Shown here: positions 25,935 to 34,049 of the stretch, in pieces
Layout: each line of letters starts with the position of its first letter
Numbering within the stretch: position 1 is the first letter of the stretch
Source: Streptomyces longwoodensis
GTDB lineage: Bacteria; Actinomycetota; Actinomycetes; Streptomycetales; Streptomycetaceae
Assembly: GCF_001514125.1 (NCBI RefSeq)
Contig: NZ_KQ948557.1
Location: 198,871 to 262,870, forward strand
Reading direction: 5' to 3'
Length of the DNA stretch: 64,000 nucleotides
Made by a program: the position numbers and the translations under genes
The notes under the pieces: generated by a model
Databases searched by the model: none
Seen by the model: the letters and a program-made list of their open reading frames with translations, nothing else
Told to the model about the DNA's origin: nothing

Positions 25935-26800
25935 CTGCAGCACCTTCAGGTCGAGGGCGGTGGACTGATGGCCGGTAATATTTCACATGTCATACTGCTT
26001 AACTAGTCTCAAGTGCCGGTGAGGACGAGTCGGTTCATTAACCGGTGGGGTGCGTGCGGCCCGTGAATCCCGAAGCTGCGGTGGCCGGTGTGCCTTCTGC
26101 GGCATGCGGGTCGGGCCGCAGGACGGACCCCGCGCTCATGAAGGGCAATCTCTTGGGCGGCCAGGCGTGACCGGCCCTGGAGCGACAGCTCCGCACGTGG
26201 CTGGGCCTGATCATCCAATTCGTTGGCCGGACCGCACCCCTCATGAGGATGTGTTGGCATGCGGTCACCGACCGCGGCATCTGGTCCACAGCTGCAGCTC
26301 GACAAGGCCCCTACGCCGGCCGCCGCCTGGACGCCCGCGAACCCTTCACCAGCGATACCTGCTAGCCCGAGGTGCATCTGGACTGCCACCCTCCCTTTTC
26401 CGGCTAGCTCTACCTCGACGGCTGCTCCAGCAGGACCTCCCCGATGAGCTCCAGCACGTCACCGCGGGCCTCTTGCAAGGGAACTCCGCCACGCTGCTGG
26501 GCAATTGAAAACGATATGCACAAAAGGTGGCCTTGCTGCTCTTTAGGGAGATTTTGGGCGCCCATGGTTCCAACTGCTGCTGTTCGCCACGGCGTCAAGC
26601 GGCTCATTGCACGCGCGGGGTCTCCTCGGTCCCTAGTCGGTGAACATCGACCGGGCCATGCAGGGCCTCGTACTCACGAAATCTTGTGGCGAGAGCGCGT
26701 GAGACGAGGTCTCCTCCAACCGCCGGTGCCGCCGGAGGCGGTTATTGCTCCGATGGCACCGGTGGGTCGGACTGGCCCCTGACCGTGAAGGGTGCTACTC
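25935..26800. other. Long intergenic region upstream of M6 protease and the sigma-factor module
   Basis: There are 866 bases with no supported gene. The left part holds the M6 promoter region, including an AT-rich stretch with ATTTCACAT at 25980-25988. Short frames at 26.05-26.6 kb contain scattered stops and no family signature. The right part contains the 35-bp element repeated at 28.4 kb, and CCGGTGCC/GGCACCGG arms (about 26724-26765) that could form a leader hairpin. Confidence 0.4.
26687..26721 (+). repeat. 35-bp element, copy 1 (5' of the duplicated-sigma module)
   Basis: TGGCGAGAGCG (26687-26697) and CTCCTCCAACC (26711-26721) flank a 13-base core containing GAGAC-gag-GTCTC potential. 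The same two 11-mers recur in the same order and spacing at 28410-28445, just past the module. Its function is unknown. Confidence 0.5.
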
Positions 26801-27160
26801 ATGCGCCGTCCGCAACTGGCAGAAGCTGCACGCGGAATGACACAATCCGCTGTGCAGGTCGCCAGCCGTGCGATGAACCGGGGCCGCCGGGTGATCGAGG
26901 CCGCCGACATCTGGATCCAAGATCATTACTGGGCTGTCGTGATCAGCGTGCTGCTGGTTCTCTGCACCGGAACCGCCCTGCTACTGGAATGGCGGTGGGC
27001 GGAGGTCACCGAGTTCGCCCGGCAGATCGCTCCCGTACTGACCACTGTGTCAATCATCGCCAGCACGCTGCTGAGTGTCCTGGCCTGGTTCCGCAGGCGT
27101 CGTCACCGGCGTCTCGCCGCGCAGGCCGCGGCGAACTCCGCCAGCAACAGCGGCGGCTGA
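26801..27160 (+). CDS. Small two-helix membrane protein upstream of the duplicated sigma factor
   Basis: This protein has 119 aa. An N-terminal amphipathic/basic segment (SAVQVASRAMNRGRRVIEAAD) precedes two hydrophobic helices, YWAVVISVLLVLCTGTALLL and QIAPVLTTVSIIASTLLSVLAWF, then an Arg/His-rich tail (RRRRHRRLAA). The ATG at 26801 follows GAAGG with 9 bases spacing. Its stop overlaps the sigma-factor ATG (TGATG at 27158-27162). The coupling suggests it tethers or controls that sigma factor, but no known anti-sigma domain is visible. Confidence 0.75.
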   Translation: MRRPQLAEAARGMTQSAVQVASRAMNRGRRVIEAADIWIQDHYWAVVISVLLVLCTGTALLLEWRWAEVTEFARQIAPVLTTVSIIASTLLSVLAWFRRRRHRRLAAQAAANSASNSGG

Positions 27161-28338
27161 TGGAACGCCGCAGCGAACACCCGGAGCGCCTGCTGCCTGC
27201 CGACGACGGCAGACAGCAGGCCTCCGGTCTGCCCAAGGACATGCTGGAGCTTTACGAGGAGCTGCAACCCCGACTGCGCCAGCAGGTGCGCCGGCAACTG
27301 GAGCCCTCCTGCGACAGCGTTGACGTCGAATACATACTGCAGAGCGCCTGGGATAAGGCTGTCGAAGCCTGGACCAGCAGCCCGCTCGATCATCGGACGG
27401 GACAGCGTGTCCGTCATACTCTCGCACGCGCCATTAGTGAGGCACTCAGCCAGCTTCAGAGCCGGAATGTTCCCGGAACCCCACCCCATGCGCAGACGCA
27501 AGCTGACAGACTGCGCCGCTTGCCCCCCGCCCGGCGCCTTGAGGTCGCTGTGTGCTGGGTTGTGGAGGCGACGGCTCAGGTCCTCGGACACTGCCAAGTC
27601 GAGACGATGGATGCCGAACGGACCTTTCGCGATCTCGGCCTCGTCACCACGGATCTCCGCCATCTGCGGGAGCAGCTCACACAGATCACCGGGCTGCCTC
27701 TCGAGCCGTCGTCGACGAGCCCATCCTCCACACCGAAGTCCGTGGCGTGCCTTCTCCTTGCTCGCCTTACACCTTCCGAGGACGACCTGCCCGAGCCGAC
27801 CGACCAGTTCGAGGACCTCTACAGAGGCTTCCATCCCCGGCTTCGCCGGTACGCCAGTCACATTCTGGGATCCGGCTACAGCAACGATGTAGACGATGTG
27901 ATGCAGACGGTCTGGATCGCCGTACTGGGGAACTGGTGCCGAATCCGGCAGATGGAGTACGTCGAGGCGTACCTCTTCAAAGTCACTCGCAACGAAAGCC
28001 TGCGGATCCGCCACGCCACCATACGGCGGTACAGCTGTTCCTCTCCCACCGAGGACGTCCGGCTGTTGCAGTTCGCCGAGCACAAGATGCGGCTGCAGCC
28101 GGACGAGATCGACCAGGTGCTCCAGAAGGAATGGCTCAGACGCTGCATCGCCGAGGAGATCGCGCCTCACCTCTCCCCGCAACAACTTGCCATCCTGCTC
28201 CTAGCAGCGGCGGGACACGGCAACGAGCGCATAGCTGAGGCTCTGGGCGTGGCTCCGGGCACAATCCGTGTGCAGCGCCACCGGTTGCGCCGCAAGCTGC
28301 AGGCCGTGCTGCCCCAGGCGTTCTGGAGCAATGGATAG
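27160..28338 (+). CDS. Sigma-70-like protein with an internally duplicated sigma2-sigma4 unit
   Basis: This protein has 392 aa. The C-terminal half is a recognisable ECF-type sigma: region 2 at 218-285 (DLYRGFHPRLRRYASHILG, NDVDDVMQTVWIAVLGNW, YLFKVTRNE) and region 4 at 338-383 (LSPQQLAILLLAAAG, ERIAEALGVAPGTIRVQRHR). Residues 29-71 (LYEELQPRLRQQVRRQLE, VDVEYILQSAWDKAVEAW) align with region 2, and 121-173 (RRLEVAVCWVVEATAQ, FRDLGLVTTDLRHLREQL) align loosely with region 4, so the protein looks like two sigma factors in tandem with a degenerate first copy. The ATG overlaps the membrane-protein stop. The first half may act as a built-in anti-sigma or extra DNA-binding unit; that is inference. 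Confidence 0.8.
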   Translation: MERRSEHPERLLPADDGRQQASGLPKDMLELYEELQPRLRQQVRRQLEPSCDSVDVEYILQSAWDKAVEAWTSSPLDHRTGQRVRHTLARAISEALSQLQSRNVPGTPPHAQTQADRLRRLPPARRLEVAVCWVVEATAQVLGHCQVETMDAERTFRDLGLVTTDLRHLREQLTQITGLPLEPSSTSPSSTPKSVACLLLARLTPSEDDLPEPTDQFEDLYRGFHPRLRRYASHILGSGYSNDVDDVMQTVWIAVLGNWCRIRQMEYVEAYLFKVTRNESLRIRHATIRRYSCSSPTEDVRLLQFAEHKMRLQPDEIDQVLQKEWLRRCIAEEIAPHLSPQQLAILLLAAAGHGNERIAEALGVAPGTIRVQRHRLRRKLQAVLPQAFWSNG

Positions 28339-28342
28339 TGCA

Positions 28343-28381
28343 CTGAGGCCCTCGGCGGCCCAGGGCTGCCGAGGGCCTCAG
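28343..28381 (+). terminator. Strong hairpin after the duplicated sigma gene
   Basis: CTGAGGCCCTCGGC (28343-28356) and GCCGAGGGCCTCAG (28368-28381) make a perfect 14-bp stem with an 11-base loop, starting 4 bases after the stop codon. Confidence 0.9.
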
Positions 28382-28409
28382 CATGCAGGAGCCGGGCGTC
28401 CCTATCCTT

Positions 28410-28445
28410 TGGCGAGAGCGGGGAGCGCCAGACTCTCCTCCAACC
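28410..28445 (+). repeat. 35-bp element, copy 2 (3' of the duplicated-sigma module)
   Basis: TGGCGAGAGCG (28410-28420) and CTCCTCCAACC (28435-28445) are the same flanking 11-mers as copy 1 at 26687, with a 14-base core of different sequence. The two copies bracket the membrane-protein/sigma pair as direct repeats. Confidence 0.5.
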
Positions 28446-28834
28446 AGTGGCTGGAATCGAGGCAGACACTGACGTAGCTGCCTGTCTCATTGTGCATAAG
28501 TGCTGCAGCATACCGAATCGTTTACACCCACAGAGTAAAAGACCTCGGTGGCGCACCGCCCTACAGGCTGTTGAGATCTGGCGTGGCTTGCTTACGGAAG
28601 GTGCACTGGCAGAACGACTGGCGCCACAGTGTGGGAAGTTGCTGCCCGGGTCAGGGCTTGGAAGGGACCTCGATGGATTGCGTGCAGGCGTGGCCGCTTC
28701 GCAGGTTCGAGCGAGCACGACAGACAGCCCCGAGAAGGTGCTCAAGGTAGGAAGCCTCGCACTCACAGACCACTGCCCGCCATTCCTGCCGCCGGGGGAG
28801 GGCCTTCCGGTGATCGGCCTCAACGCAGAGGGGA

Positions 28835-28863
28835 TGGGCTCCGCCCCGATCGGGCGGAGCCCA
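28835..28863. terminator. 12-bp hairpin, possible terminator
   Basis: TGGGCTCCGCCC (28835-28846) and GGGCGGAGCCCA (28852-28863) form a perfect stem with a 5-base loop. No gene obviously ends here; it may be a leftover of a lost gene or insulate the IS-like unit. Confidence 0.55.
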
Positions 28864-29014
28864 CCCTTTCGACACTGCCTTCTCTCCCTGCCGAGCGCCA
28901 GCGAGTACCCGCAGCGAAGCAAGACACTGATGCCAGGCCAGGGCGGCACGCCGGCCTTGTACCCGCTAGGCCGTGTTTTTTGACAGTCGGCTGTGTTTCT
29001 CGTCCCGCATCGTG

Positions 29015-29751
29015 ATGGTGTCGGTGTGGGCGAGGGCATCTGATGAGCAGTGGGCTGTGCTGGAGCCGCTGTTGCCTGTCGCGGTGTGGGGGCGGCCGCT
29101 GTGGGCCCGGCGAAAGCTGATAGACGGGATCCGGTGGCGGGTACGGACCGGTGCTCCGCGGAGGGATCTGCCGTCGGAGTATGGCCGTGGCAGACGGTCT
29201 ACGGCCTCTTCGCCGCTGGCAACGCGACGGCACCTGGCCCGGCCTGCTGACCCGGCAGGCCTGGGCGGACCCAGACAGGCTGATCACGTGGGAGGTCAAC
29301 GTCGACTCCACGACCTGCCGGGCCCATCAGTGCGCCATAGATGTCCGCCGCTACAGCCAGGCCCAGAAGGAATCGTCGGGCGGAAGCGGCGCCGAGCCCG
29401 AGGAATACGGCCTGGGCCGGTGTTGGGGGAGGCTCGCCACCAAGATCTATCTGGATTGCGAGTAAGGCCAACGGCCACTGAACTACCGGTCACCGCGGGG
29501 CAGCGCGGTGACCGCCCTCAGTTCGCGCTCGTCTTGGAAGGCATCCGGTTGCTCGGCAGCGGACCGGGCCGTCCCCGGCTCCGTCCGGTGCGAGTGCGGG
29601 GCGACACGCCTTGCTCCTCTCGTGCCGACCGGGCCTACCTTCAAGAGCGCGATGCACTATCCCGGATGCTGCCGGCCAGGCGGCCAACCGCAAGCGGCGG
29701 GGGAAGGTCGGCGGCCAAGCTTCGGCCTTCGACCGCGAGGACAAGGTGTGA
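29015..29751 (+). pseudogene. Frameshifted IS5-family transposase
   Basis: Pieces in three frames align in order with the intact transposase at 37.8-38.6 kb. They are ASDEQWAVLEPLLP, then RRKLIDGIRWRVRTGAPRRDLPSEYG (two stretches of one frame), VNVDSTTCRAHQ with EYGLGRCWGRLATKIYLD (a second frame), LPVTAGQRGDRPQFALVLEG, then NRKRRGKVGGQASAFDREDKV-stop split across frames. The segment with the third catalytic residue (HAVEC...RATRY in intact copies) is missing, so the enzyme is dead. Confidence 0.8.
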
Positions 29752-29779
29752 CCGGCTTGAACTGTCCGTCCCACGTGCC

Positions 29780-30154
29780 ATGCTGACCACGGCCGGGGTC
29801 GACAGGGGTGAGGGAGAGGCAACGACGGGGGCTCAATACTTCGGCGCCGACAGCGAGAACGGCGACCGTGTCGATGACCCCTCCGAGGATGCGCTGTTCA
29901 TGATGATGAGCGACCTCAACGACTCCGACAACACTTTCGTGGTCGTCCAGCCCGACGAGGACGATCCAGTGTGGTTCACCTCAGTGGCCGTCCTGGACGA
30001 AGGCGGCTATGAGATCGTCCGCCGTGACACCACCCGCAACGAGCACGAGGTCACCACGGCGATCAGCATCAACGTCATCGCCCGTGACCTAACGGTTTGG
30101 GTGGCCGCCCGAGACTTCCACGGACGGCCACCCAGACAGATCAGCACGGTCTAG
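29780..30154 (+). CDS. Small acidic protein, possibly immunity-like
   Basis: This protein has 124 aa from ATG 29780. After an acidic N-terminus (GADSENGDRVDDPSEDALFMM) it has alternating strands: TFVVVQPDEDD, VWFTSVAVLDEGGYEIVRRD, HEVTTAISINVIARDLTVWVAARDF. The Trp/Gly-Gly-Tyr-Glu and EH-x-T pattern is reminiscent of Imm1-type immunity proteins, but the match is weak. The upstream frame is open into the transposase relic, so the start is uncertain; no good ribosome-binding site is seen before 29780. It ends flush with the right terminus of unit A. Confidence 0.55.
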   Translation: MLTTAGVDRGEGEATTGAQYFGADSENGDRVDDPSEDALFMMMSDLNDSDNTFVVVQPDEDDPVWFTSVAVLDEGGYEIVRRDTTRNEHEVTTAISINVIARDLTVWVAARDFHGRPPRQISTV

Positions 30155-30162
30155 AACACGGC

Positions 30163-31449
30163 CTAGGCGAAAGCCCGGTCGTACTCGTGCCGCGACCACT
30201 TGGTCACATGGCTGACCTGCTCGCCTGTAGGTACGCAGTCCGTTGCCGGCATCTCAGGCACAGAATGGCTCTGTGCCCTCTCGCTCTTAACCCCATACGA
30301 GGTGCGCGAGCGCTCCGACAGCATCATGTTCTCAATGATCAAGGGCACCATCAGCAGCAGGAGAGCCCTTGTCATGATGCAGAGCTGCCGCATCGTCGGC
30401 AGAGCGAAGTAGTACCGGTCATACGCCGATTGGAGCGGCACGATCTGTGTGAGATAGGTGCCGGCGTCGAACTTCTGCACGGTCAGCCACGTCCGCAGCT
30501 CAGGACTGACGGGTCCCGTCAAGCCCGGCCGGTACGCGAACACCCACCGGCAGGACTGCGGATACCGAATGGCCAAGGCTGGGTTCTCGGGCTTCGGGCC
30601 GACGAGTGTGAGATCTCCATTGAGGAGATTCCAGAGCCGTGGCAGCTGCTCGATTCCCGACCTTATCAGGAAGAGATCCGAATGCGTTGCCGGTGTCCCG
30701 CTCTCACTGACATGCACGTTGAACTTGTAGCGCGTAAAAACGCGCCCGCCCTGACCAACGCGTGGTTGTCGCTCCAGAACCTCCCTTCCCTTGCTCTTGA
30801 TCAAGAGGAAGCCGATCACCAGCGGAACGCTCATGATTGCCATCGAAACAAGCGAGAAGATGATGTCGATGACTCGCATGACGGATGGCAGCTTGACGAA
30901 CTCCACATCTTCTGCCAGATTTTCCATGCGCTCATGCCACCATGGCTCGAACTCGGGGTGAATTGTTTCGGCCCGGTCCTGGCGGCGCTTGAAGGTGCGG
31001 CGAAAGTTGGAGGATACCGCTCCGGCGGTCACGCCGGCTCCGGCGAAGATCAGCACCTGTGCAATGTCATTGATTGCGTTCAGGTGCGGTGCTACGGCGA
31101 AGTACATCACCATGAAGACGATCCAGAGGGAAATCAGGTCCCCCAGGAGTGACACTCCCATCTCCGCAGCGGTGCGAAGGGGAGTCCTCCTTCTTGCTGC
31201 TGTCTCGCACGGAGGAGAGCCGGCGGGAACTCCCTGATGCGATGCGATGGCGTTACGGCGTGCGACTTCGATCTTCGCCTGGAGGAGGAGCTCATCTACC
31301 TCTGCCTCCGTCGCGAGAGAGCTCGTGACCTCATGGAGACGTGCCTCATAGGCGTTTACGCGGTCGGCTTCTTCGTCCGTCAGTTCGGCCTCGCTGTGCT
31401 CGGCCGACCCCACCACACCGCCTCCGGAATTCCGCATCCAGTTCTTCAT
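30163..31449 (-). CDS. Divergent bacterial sugar transferase (membrane glycosyl-1-phosphate transferase family)
   Basis: This protein has 428 aa. Residues about 95-150 contain two membrane helices (LLGDLISLWIVFMVMYFAV, VLIFAGAGVTAGAVSS). The family core follows: VMRVIDIIFSLVSMAIMSVPLVI, IKSKGREVLERQPRVGQGGRVFTRYKF, IEQLPRLWNLLNGDLTLVGPKPE and YRPGLTGP. The usual LRRTSLDELPQ is degenerate (LIRSGIEQLPR), but the GPKPE box persists. A fourth helix lies near the C-terminus. The family transfers sugar-1-phosphate to undecaprenyl phosphate, for example in exopolysaccharide initiation. The gene overlaps the upstream sigma gene by four bases. Its stop codon TAG is the CTAG of the unit A terminus. Confidence 0.85.
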   Translation of the reverse strand: MKNWMRNSGGGVVGSAEHSEAELTDEEADRVNAYEARLHEVTSSLATEAEVDELLLQAKIEVARRNAIASHQGVPAGSPPCETAARRRTPLRTAAEMGVSLLGDLISLWIVFMVMYFAVAPHLNAINDIAQVLIFAGAGVTAGAVSSNFRRTFKRRQDRAETIHPEFEPWWHERMENLAEDVEFVKLPSVMRVIDIIFSLVSMAIMSVPLVIGFLLIKSKGREVLERQPRVGQGGRVFTRYKFNVHVSESGTPATHSDLFLIRSGIEQLPRLWNLLNGDLTLVGPKPENPALAIRYPQSCRWVFAYRPGLTGPVSPELRTWLTVQKFDAGTYLTQIVPLQSAYDRYYFALPTMRQLCIMTRALLLLMVPLIIENMMLSERSRTSYGVKSERAQSHSVPEMPATDCVPTGEQVSHVTKWSRHEYDRAFA

Positions 31450-32120
31450 TTCAGCTTCCCCTCGGCATCCCCCATTGACCTAGCCAGCTCCGGGTATTCC
31501 TTTCCAAGGGCGGTAGCCAGCTTTTTCCTTGCGTGACGGAGATTCGAGCGCACTGTAGCCGGAGTCTTTCCCAGCTGCTTGGCAATCTCCTGTGGCTCGA
31601 ATCCGTCGATCGTCCAAGCCATCACCTGCCGCTGAATCCCTGACAAGTGATTCTCGACGAAATTAACGATGAATTCCCACTCTTCGAGCGTGCTGCCCAA
31701 CGAATAGGAATCGTCTGATCCGCGACGTGCAATGAAATCAGTGCGCGCCGACCGGTCGACCCTGTTTTCCTTTATGTCGCTGCGCAGGAAATGGTGTGCT
31801 GCAGCTTTGCGGCACCAGGGACGTGGTGCCTGTACGGTGTGCCAGTTCTGCAGGAGATCGATAAGAGCGGACTGTGCTGCGTCTTTGGCTTCCTCGAGGG
31901 TGGCGCCCAACACGATTACATGTCTCGTCAGGCAGGTGAACTCGGAGCGAAAGAAGTGGTCGTACTTCTTTTGCTCATTGTCCGTAAGGGGCTGAATTTT
32001 TTTCTTGGGACGACGGCGGTCCTGCTTCGGCAAAACGGCCGCGCCTTGGAGCGCTGCCTCCTGGCCGAGCGGCATGCCGCTGCCGTCGTCCGGGTCGCGT
32101 GTCCCCCTAGGCCACCGCAC
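31446..32120 (-). CDS. ECF-type sigma-70 factor
   Basis: This protein has 224 aa. Region 2 (residues 48-120: YDHFFRSEFTCLTRHVIVLG, LEEAKDAAQSALIDLLQNW, CRKAAAHHFLRSDIKENR) and region 4 (165-215: LSGIQRQVMAWTIDGFEPQEIAKQLGKTPATVRSNLRHARKKL) are present. The GTG start at 32120 has AGGGAT upstream; ATG 32075 is an alternative. It overlaps the sugar-transferase gene by ATGA, so the pair is translationally coupled. This stretch is visibly less GC-rich than its surroundings, suggesting transfer. No separate anti-sigma gene is adjacent. Confidence 0.85.
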   Translation of the reverse strand: MRWPRGTRDPDDGSGMPLGQEAALQGAAVLPKQDRRRPKKKIQPLTDNEQKKYDHFFRSEFTCLTRHVIVLGATLEEAKDAAQSALIDLLQNWHTVQAPRPWCRKAAAHHFLRSDIKENRVDRSARTDFIARRGSDDSYSLGSTLEEWEFIVNFVENHLSGIQRQVMAWTIDGFEPQEIAKQLGKTPATVRSNLRHARKKLATALGKEYPELARSMGDAEGKLK

Positions 32121-33053
32121 GAGACATCCCTGTCCCAGTCCGCTTCACGTTCATACCTACGAGGGGCGACGACACCGCCGAACGTGCAATCAGAGACCAA
32201 GATTTTTCGCCGCCCGTATGCAGCGAGGCGCTTGTCGTAGCCGCTGCTGCACTTCGTGGAAGGCGTCAGTGCCGTCCGCGGTACAGCGTCACGGCCGCTG
32301 GTCACCCTGTTGACCAGGCACTTCCTTAACCGCAGGTGCAGGGAAAGGGGCTGCCAGAGGACAGGCCACCGGATCACAGCGGGATGCCAATGACTCTCGA
32401 AGTCACCGACAACGGCCGCAGACTGCCCGCACGGTGATGCTGCGGGGAGGGGGGATCACCCTCGACACGAACGCGCGGAAGGGATCGATGGTCGATCCGA
32501 TATGGGTGCGCGGGGGAGCGGGCACGCATCGAGGCACGTCGTGCGCGCTTGATCTGCCGCTGCGGTCCGCGTACCGGTCGGCCCAGCCAGCTCTTTCGGC
32601 AGTTCGCTGAGAGTGCCACGGCACAAGGTGTCCGGCCGGCCCTCGACTCGGCGCATCGAGAGCAGCCCTGCCTCAGAGGTGCGAATAACAGATCCCAGTC
32701 CCCCAACCTCCAGGACGACCCCGCACTGTGCCACGGGGTCCTGAGCAAGGTGATCGCCGCGCCGGTACAGTCGCTCGGCACGTCTGGCCGGAGGGCGTCA
32801 ACTCCCCTCAGGGGGCGCTTGGTTGCGTGTCCAGGGGAGGAGCGCGAGAGAGGTACTCCACATCGTCCTGTTCCCGTATAGCGGTGGTGTTCAGGCAACC
32901 GTAACCTTGCCCCTGGTAGCTGTGGGTAGCCTTACGGGCGCTGTTGGTCGTGGCGGACGGAGTAATCCGTCCGTTGCTCTGCGGCAGCGCACAACCGGCC
33001 ACTAGAGTTGCTGCGCACCATCCGGGCAGATCGGGGGATCGGGAGGGACTGAG
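32121..33053. other. Intergenic stretch with no supported gene
   Basis: There are 933 bases between the sigma start and the DUF397 gene. Frames on either strand (for example one of 174 codons on the minus strand at 32374-32898) lack ribosome-binding sites and family motifs. It presumably contains the two divergent promoters; no clear -10/-35 or repeat was recognised. Confidence 0.4.
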
Positions 33054-33254
33054 GTGGTGCATGGGGGGAAACCCTTGTGGCGCAGGAGCAGCAAGTGCGG
33101 CAACGAGAGCGAGTGCGTGGAGGTCGCGGTGGGACGTGACTGGGTCCTTGCCCGCGATTCGAAGGCCCTTGCCTGGCCCGCTCTGACGTTCACCGCCGGT
33201 GTCTGGTCTGACTTTCTAGACGCCGTGAGAGCAGGGGAGTTACAGGACCTGTGA
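33054..33254 (+). CDS. DUF397 domain protein
   Basis: This protein has 66 aa. WRRSSKCGNESECVEVAVGRDWVLARDSKALAW, then LTFTAGVWSDFLDAVRAGEL, is the full DUF397 pattern (W-R-K/R-S-S, ..CVEVA, ..RDSK, ..W..F). These small proteins occur in streptomycetes next to XRE/DUF5753 (Scr1/BldB-like) regulators and are proposed partners of them. The GTG at 33054, or 33057, follows GGGAGGG. It overlaps the next gene by GTGA. A DUF5753 regulator lies 0.8 kb away on the other strand. Confidence 0.9.
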   Translation: MVHGGKPLWRRSSKCGNESECVEVAVGRDWVLARDSKALAWPALTFTAGVWSDFLDAVRAGELQDL

Positions 33255-33586
33255 CATTCTTAACCAGCCAGAGACACAGGGAAAGGGACCGGATGGGCGC
33301 CGGGACGTCGGCCGTTCAGTGTCTGGGCAGGAATGCCCGCAGCCGGTCTGCGACCGTAGGCGGAGCGATCACATTCACCCTCGCCGTCGGTTGTGTCGCC
33401 ACCCTGGCAGCAGCAACAGCGTCCATGCTGGTGGACAGCGTCTTCTTCAAACGGGTTCTGTGGGTTTCCGTGGCCGTGATCGTGGCGGTCAGTGCCGGCC
33501 TGTGGCGCGCAGGAGTGTCTCCTACGGTGCCGCCACCGGATTCTGATCGTCTTCCGTACGGCTCTCAGGCGGGTTCTGCGCCGTAG
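33251..33586 (+). CDS. Small two-helix membrane protein coupled to DUF397
   Basis: This protein has 111 aa from GTG 33251, which overlaps the DUF397 stop. There are two hydrophobic helices: about 37-60 (GGAITFTLAVGCVATLAAATA) and 68-88 (VLWVSVAVIVAVSAGLW). No family is recognised. Its 3' 65 bases overlap the 3' end of the oppositely oriented membrane-protein gene (33522-33586). Confidence 0.65.
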   Translation: MTFLTSQRHRERDRMGAGTSAVQCLGRNARSRSATVGGAITFTLAVGCVATLAAATASMLVDSVFFKRVLWVSVAVIVAVSAGLWRAGVSPTVPPPDSDRLPYGSQAGSAP

Positions 33587-34013
33587 CGCGTACCGCCCGT
33601 CGGCGTAGTATCGCCTGCCCCACCCGCCAGGCCGTCGCACCCAGAAGACTGGCGACTGCGAGTGTCAGGGTGCTTGTGCCAGCCGGCGGCCAGGGCAGCT
33701 TCAGACGGGCTGCGTTGTGCACGACGAACACGACGCCCGCCACGATGCCCGCCACGAGGGCCGCCAGGGCTATCAGGAATGCTGCTCCAGCGAGAAGAAG
33801 TATCCGCAGTTTGTTCGTCCAGTCCGGTTCGGGCAACCGCAGGTGCCCTGACCGGGCATGTTCCCGCGCGATCAGACTCTGCGCCTGCGCGGGATCCTTG
33901 CTGGCCTGTTCCTCAGAGGCCTCTTCGGTCTTGCCGCCCGCTGACTCCGTATCACCGGGCGTGCTTGTCTGTACCCACTCCAGCATGCGCTGCCATATCG
34001 GCCTGGAGACCAC
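33522..34013 (-). CDS. Membrane protein with two helices, downstream of the XRE regulator
   Basis: This protein has 163 aa. A charged N-terminal third (TPGDTESAGGKTEEASEEQ, KDPAQAQSLIAREHARSG) precedes the helices LRILLLAGAAFLIALAALVAGIVAGVVFVV and TLTLAVASLLGATAWRVGQAIL, with a polar tail. The GTG start at 34013 follows GGGAGG by 9 bases. It begins 36 bases after the stop of the XRE/DUF5753 gene on the same strand, so the two form an operon. It has no family assignment. Confidence 0.7.
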   Translation of the reverse strand: MVSRPIWQRMLEWVQTSTPGDTESAGGKTEEASEEQASKDPAQAQSLIAREHARSGHLRLPEPDWTNKLRILLLAGAAFLIALAALVAGIVAGVVFVVHNAARLKLPWPPAGTSTLTLAVASLLGATAWRVGQAILRRRAVRATAQNPPESRTEDDQNPVAAP

Positions 34014-34049
34014 GCTTCGGCCCTCCCCTGTCCCTCGTCACCCCGGCTG

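Larger units (their letters stand above)
28382..28965. other. Intergenic region with repeat copy 2 and a second hairpin
   Basis: There are 584 bases with no supported gene. The region holds copy 2 of the 35-bp element at 28410-28445 and a TGGGCTCCGCCC-cgatc-GGGCGGAGCCCA hairpin at 28835-28863. It ends at the CTAG that begins the IS-like unit. Confidence 0.45.
28966..30166 (+). mobile_element. IS5-like unit A: degraded transposase plus a downstream small gene
   Basis: CTAGGCCGTGTT at 28966-28977 and AACACGGCCTAG at 30155-30166 are perfect 12-bp inverted termini, each including CTAG. Inside, in one orientation, lie a frameshifted IS5-type transposase and a 124-aa gene whose TAG ends at 30154, one base before the right terminus. 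The outer CTAG also supplies the stop codon (TAG) of the sugar-transferase gene on the other strand. Whether the small gene is a true passenger or host DNA caught between two IS ends cannot be told from one copy. Confidence 0.6.

Noticed and set aside
23496..26006. Very long open frame on the plus strand opposite the M6 protease
   Set aside because: Antisense shadow of a high-GC gene; no ribosome-binding site or family motifs, and the minus strand gives a complete signal peptide and HEYGH protease.
26050..26508. Plus-strand frame of 152 codons upstream of the sigma module
   Set aside because: Scattered stops in relatives of the frame, no ribosome-binding site, no family pattern on either strand.
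28447..28983. 178-codon plus-strand frame before unit A
   Set aside because: It runs across a strong hairpin and into the IS terminus, with no motif; considered chance.
30097..31152. 351-codon plus-strand frame over the sugar transferase
   Set aside because: Composition (Gln/His-rich) and lack of motifs mark it as antisense to a real gene.
32374..32898. 174-codon minus-strand frame in the 32-33 kb gap
   Set aside because: No start signals and no recognisable domain; irregular third-position GC.
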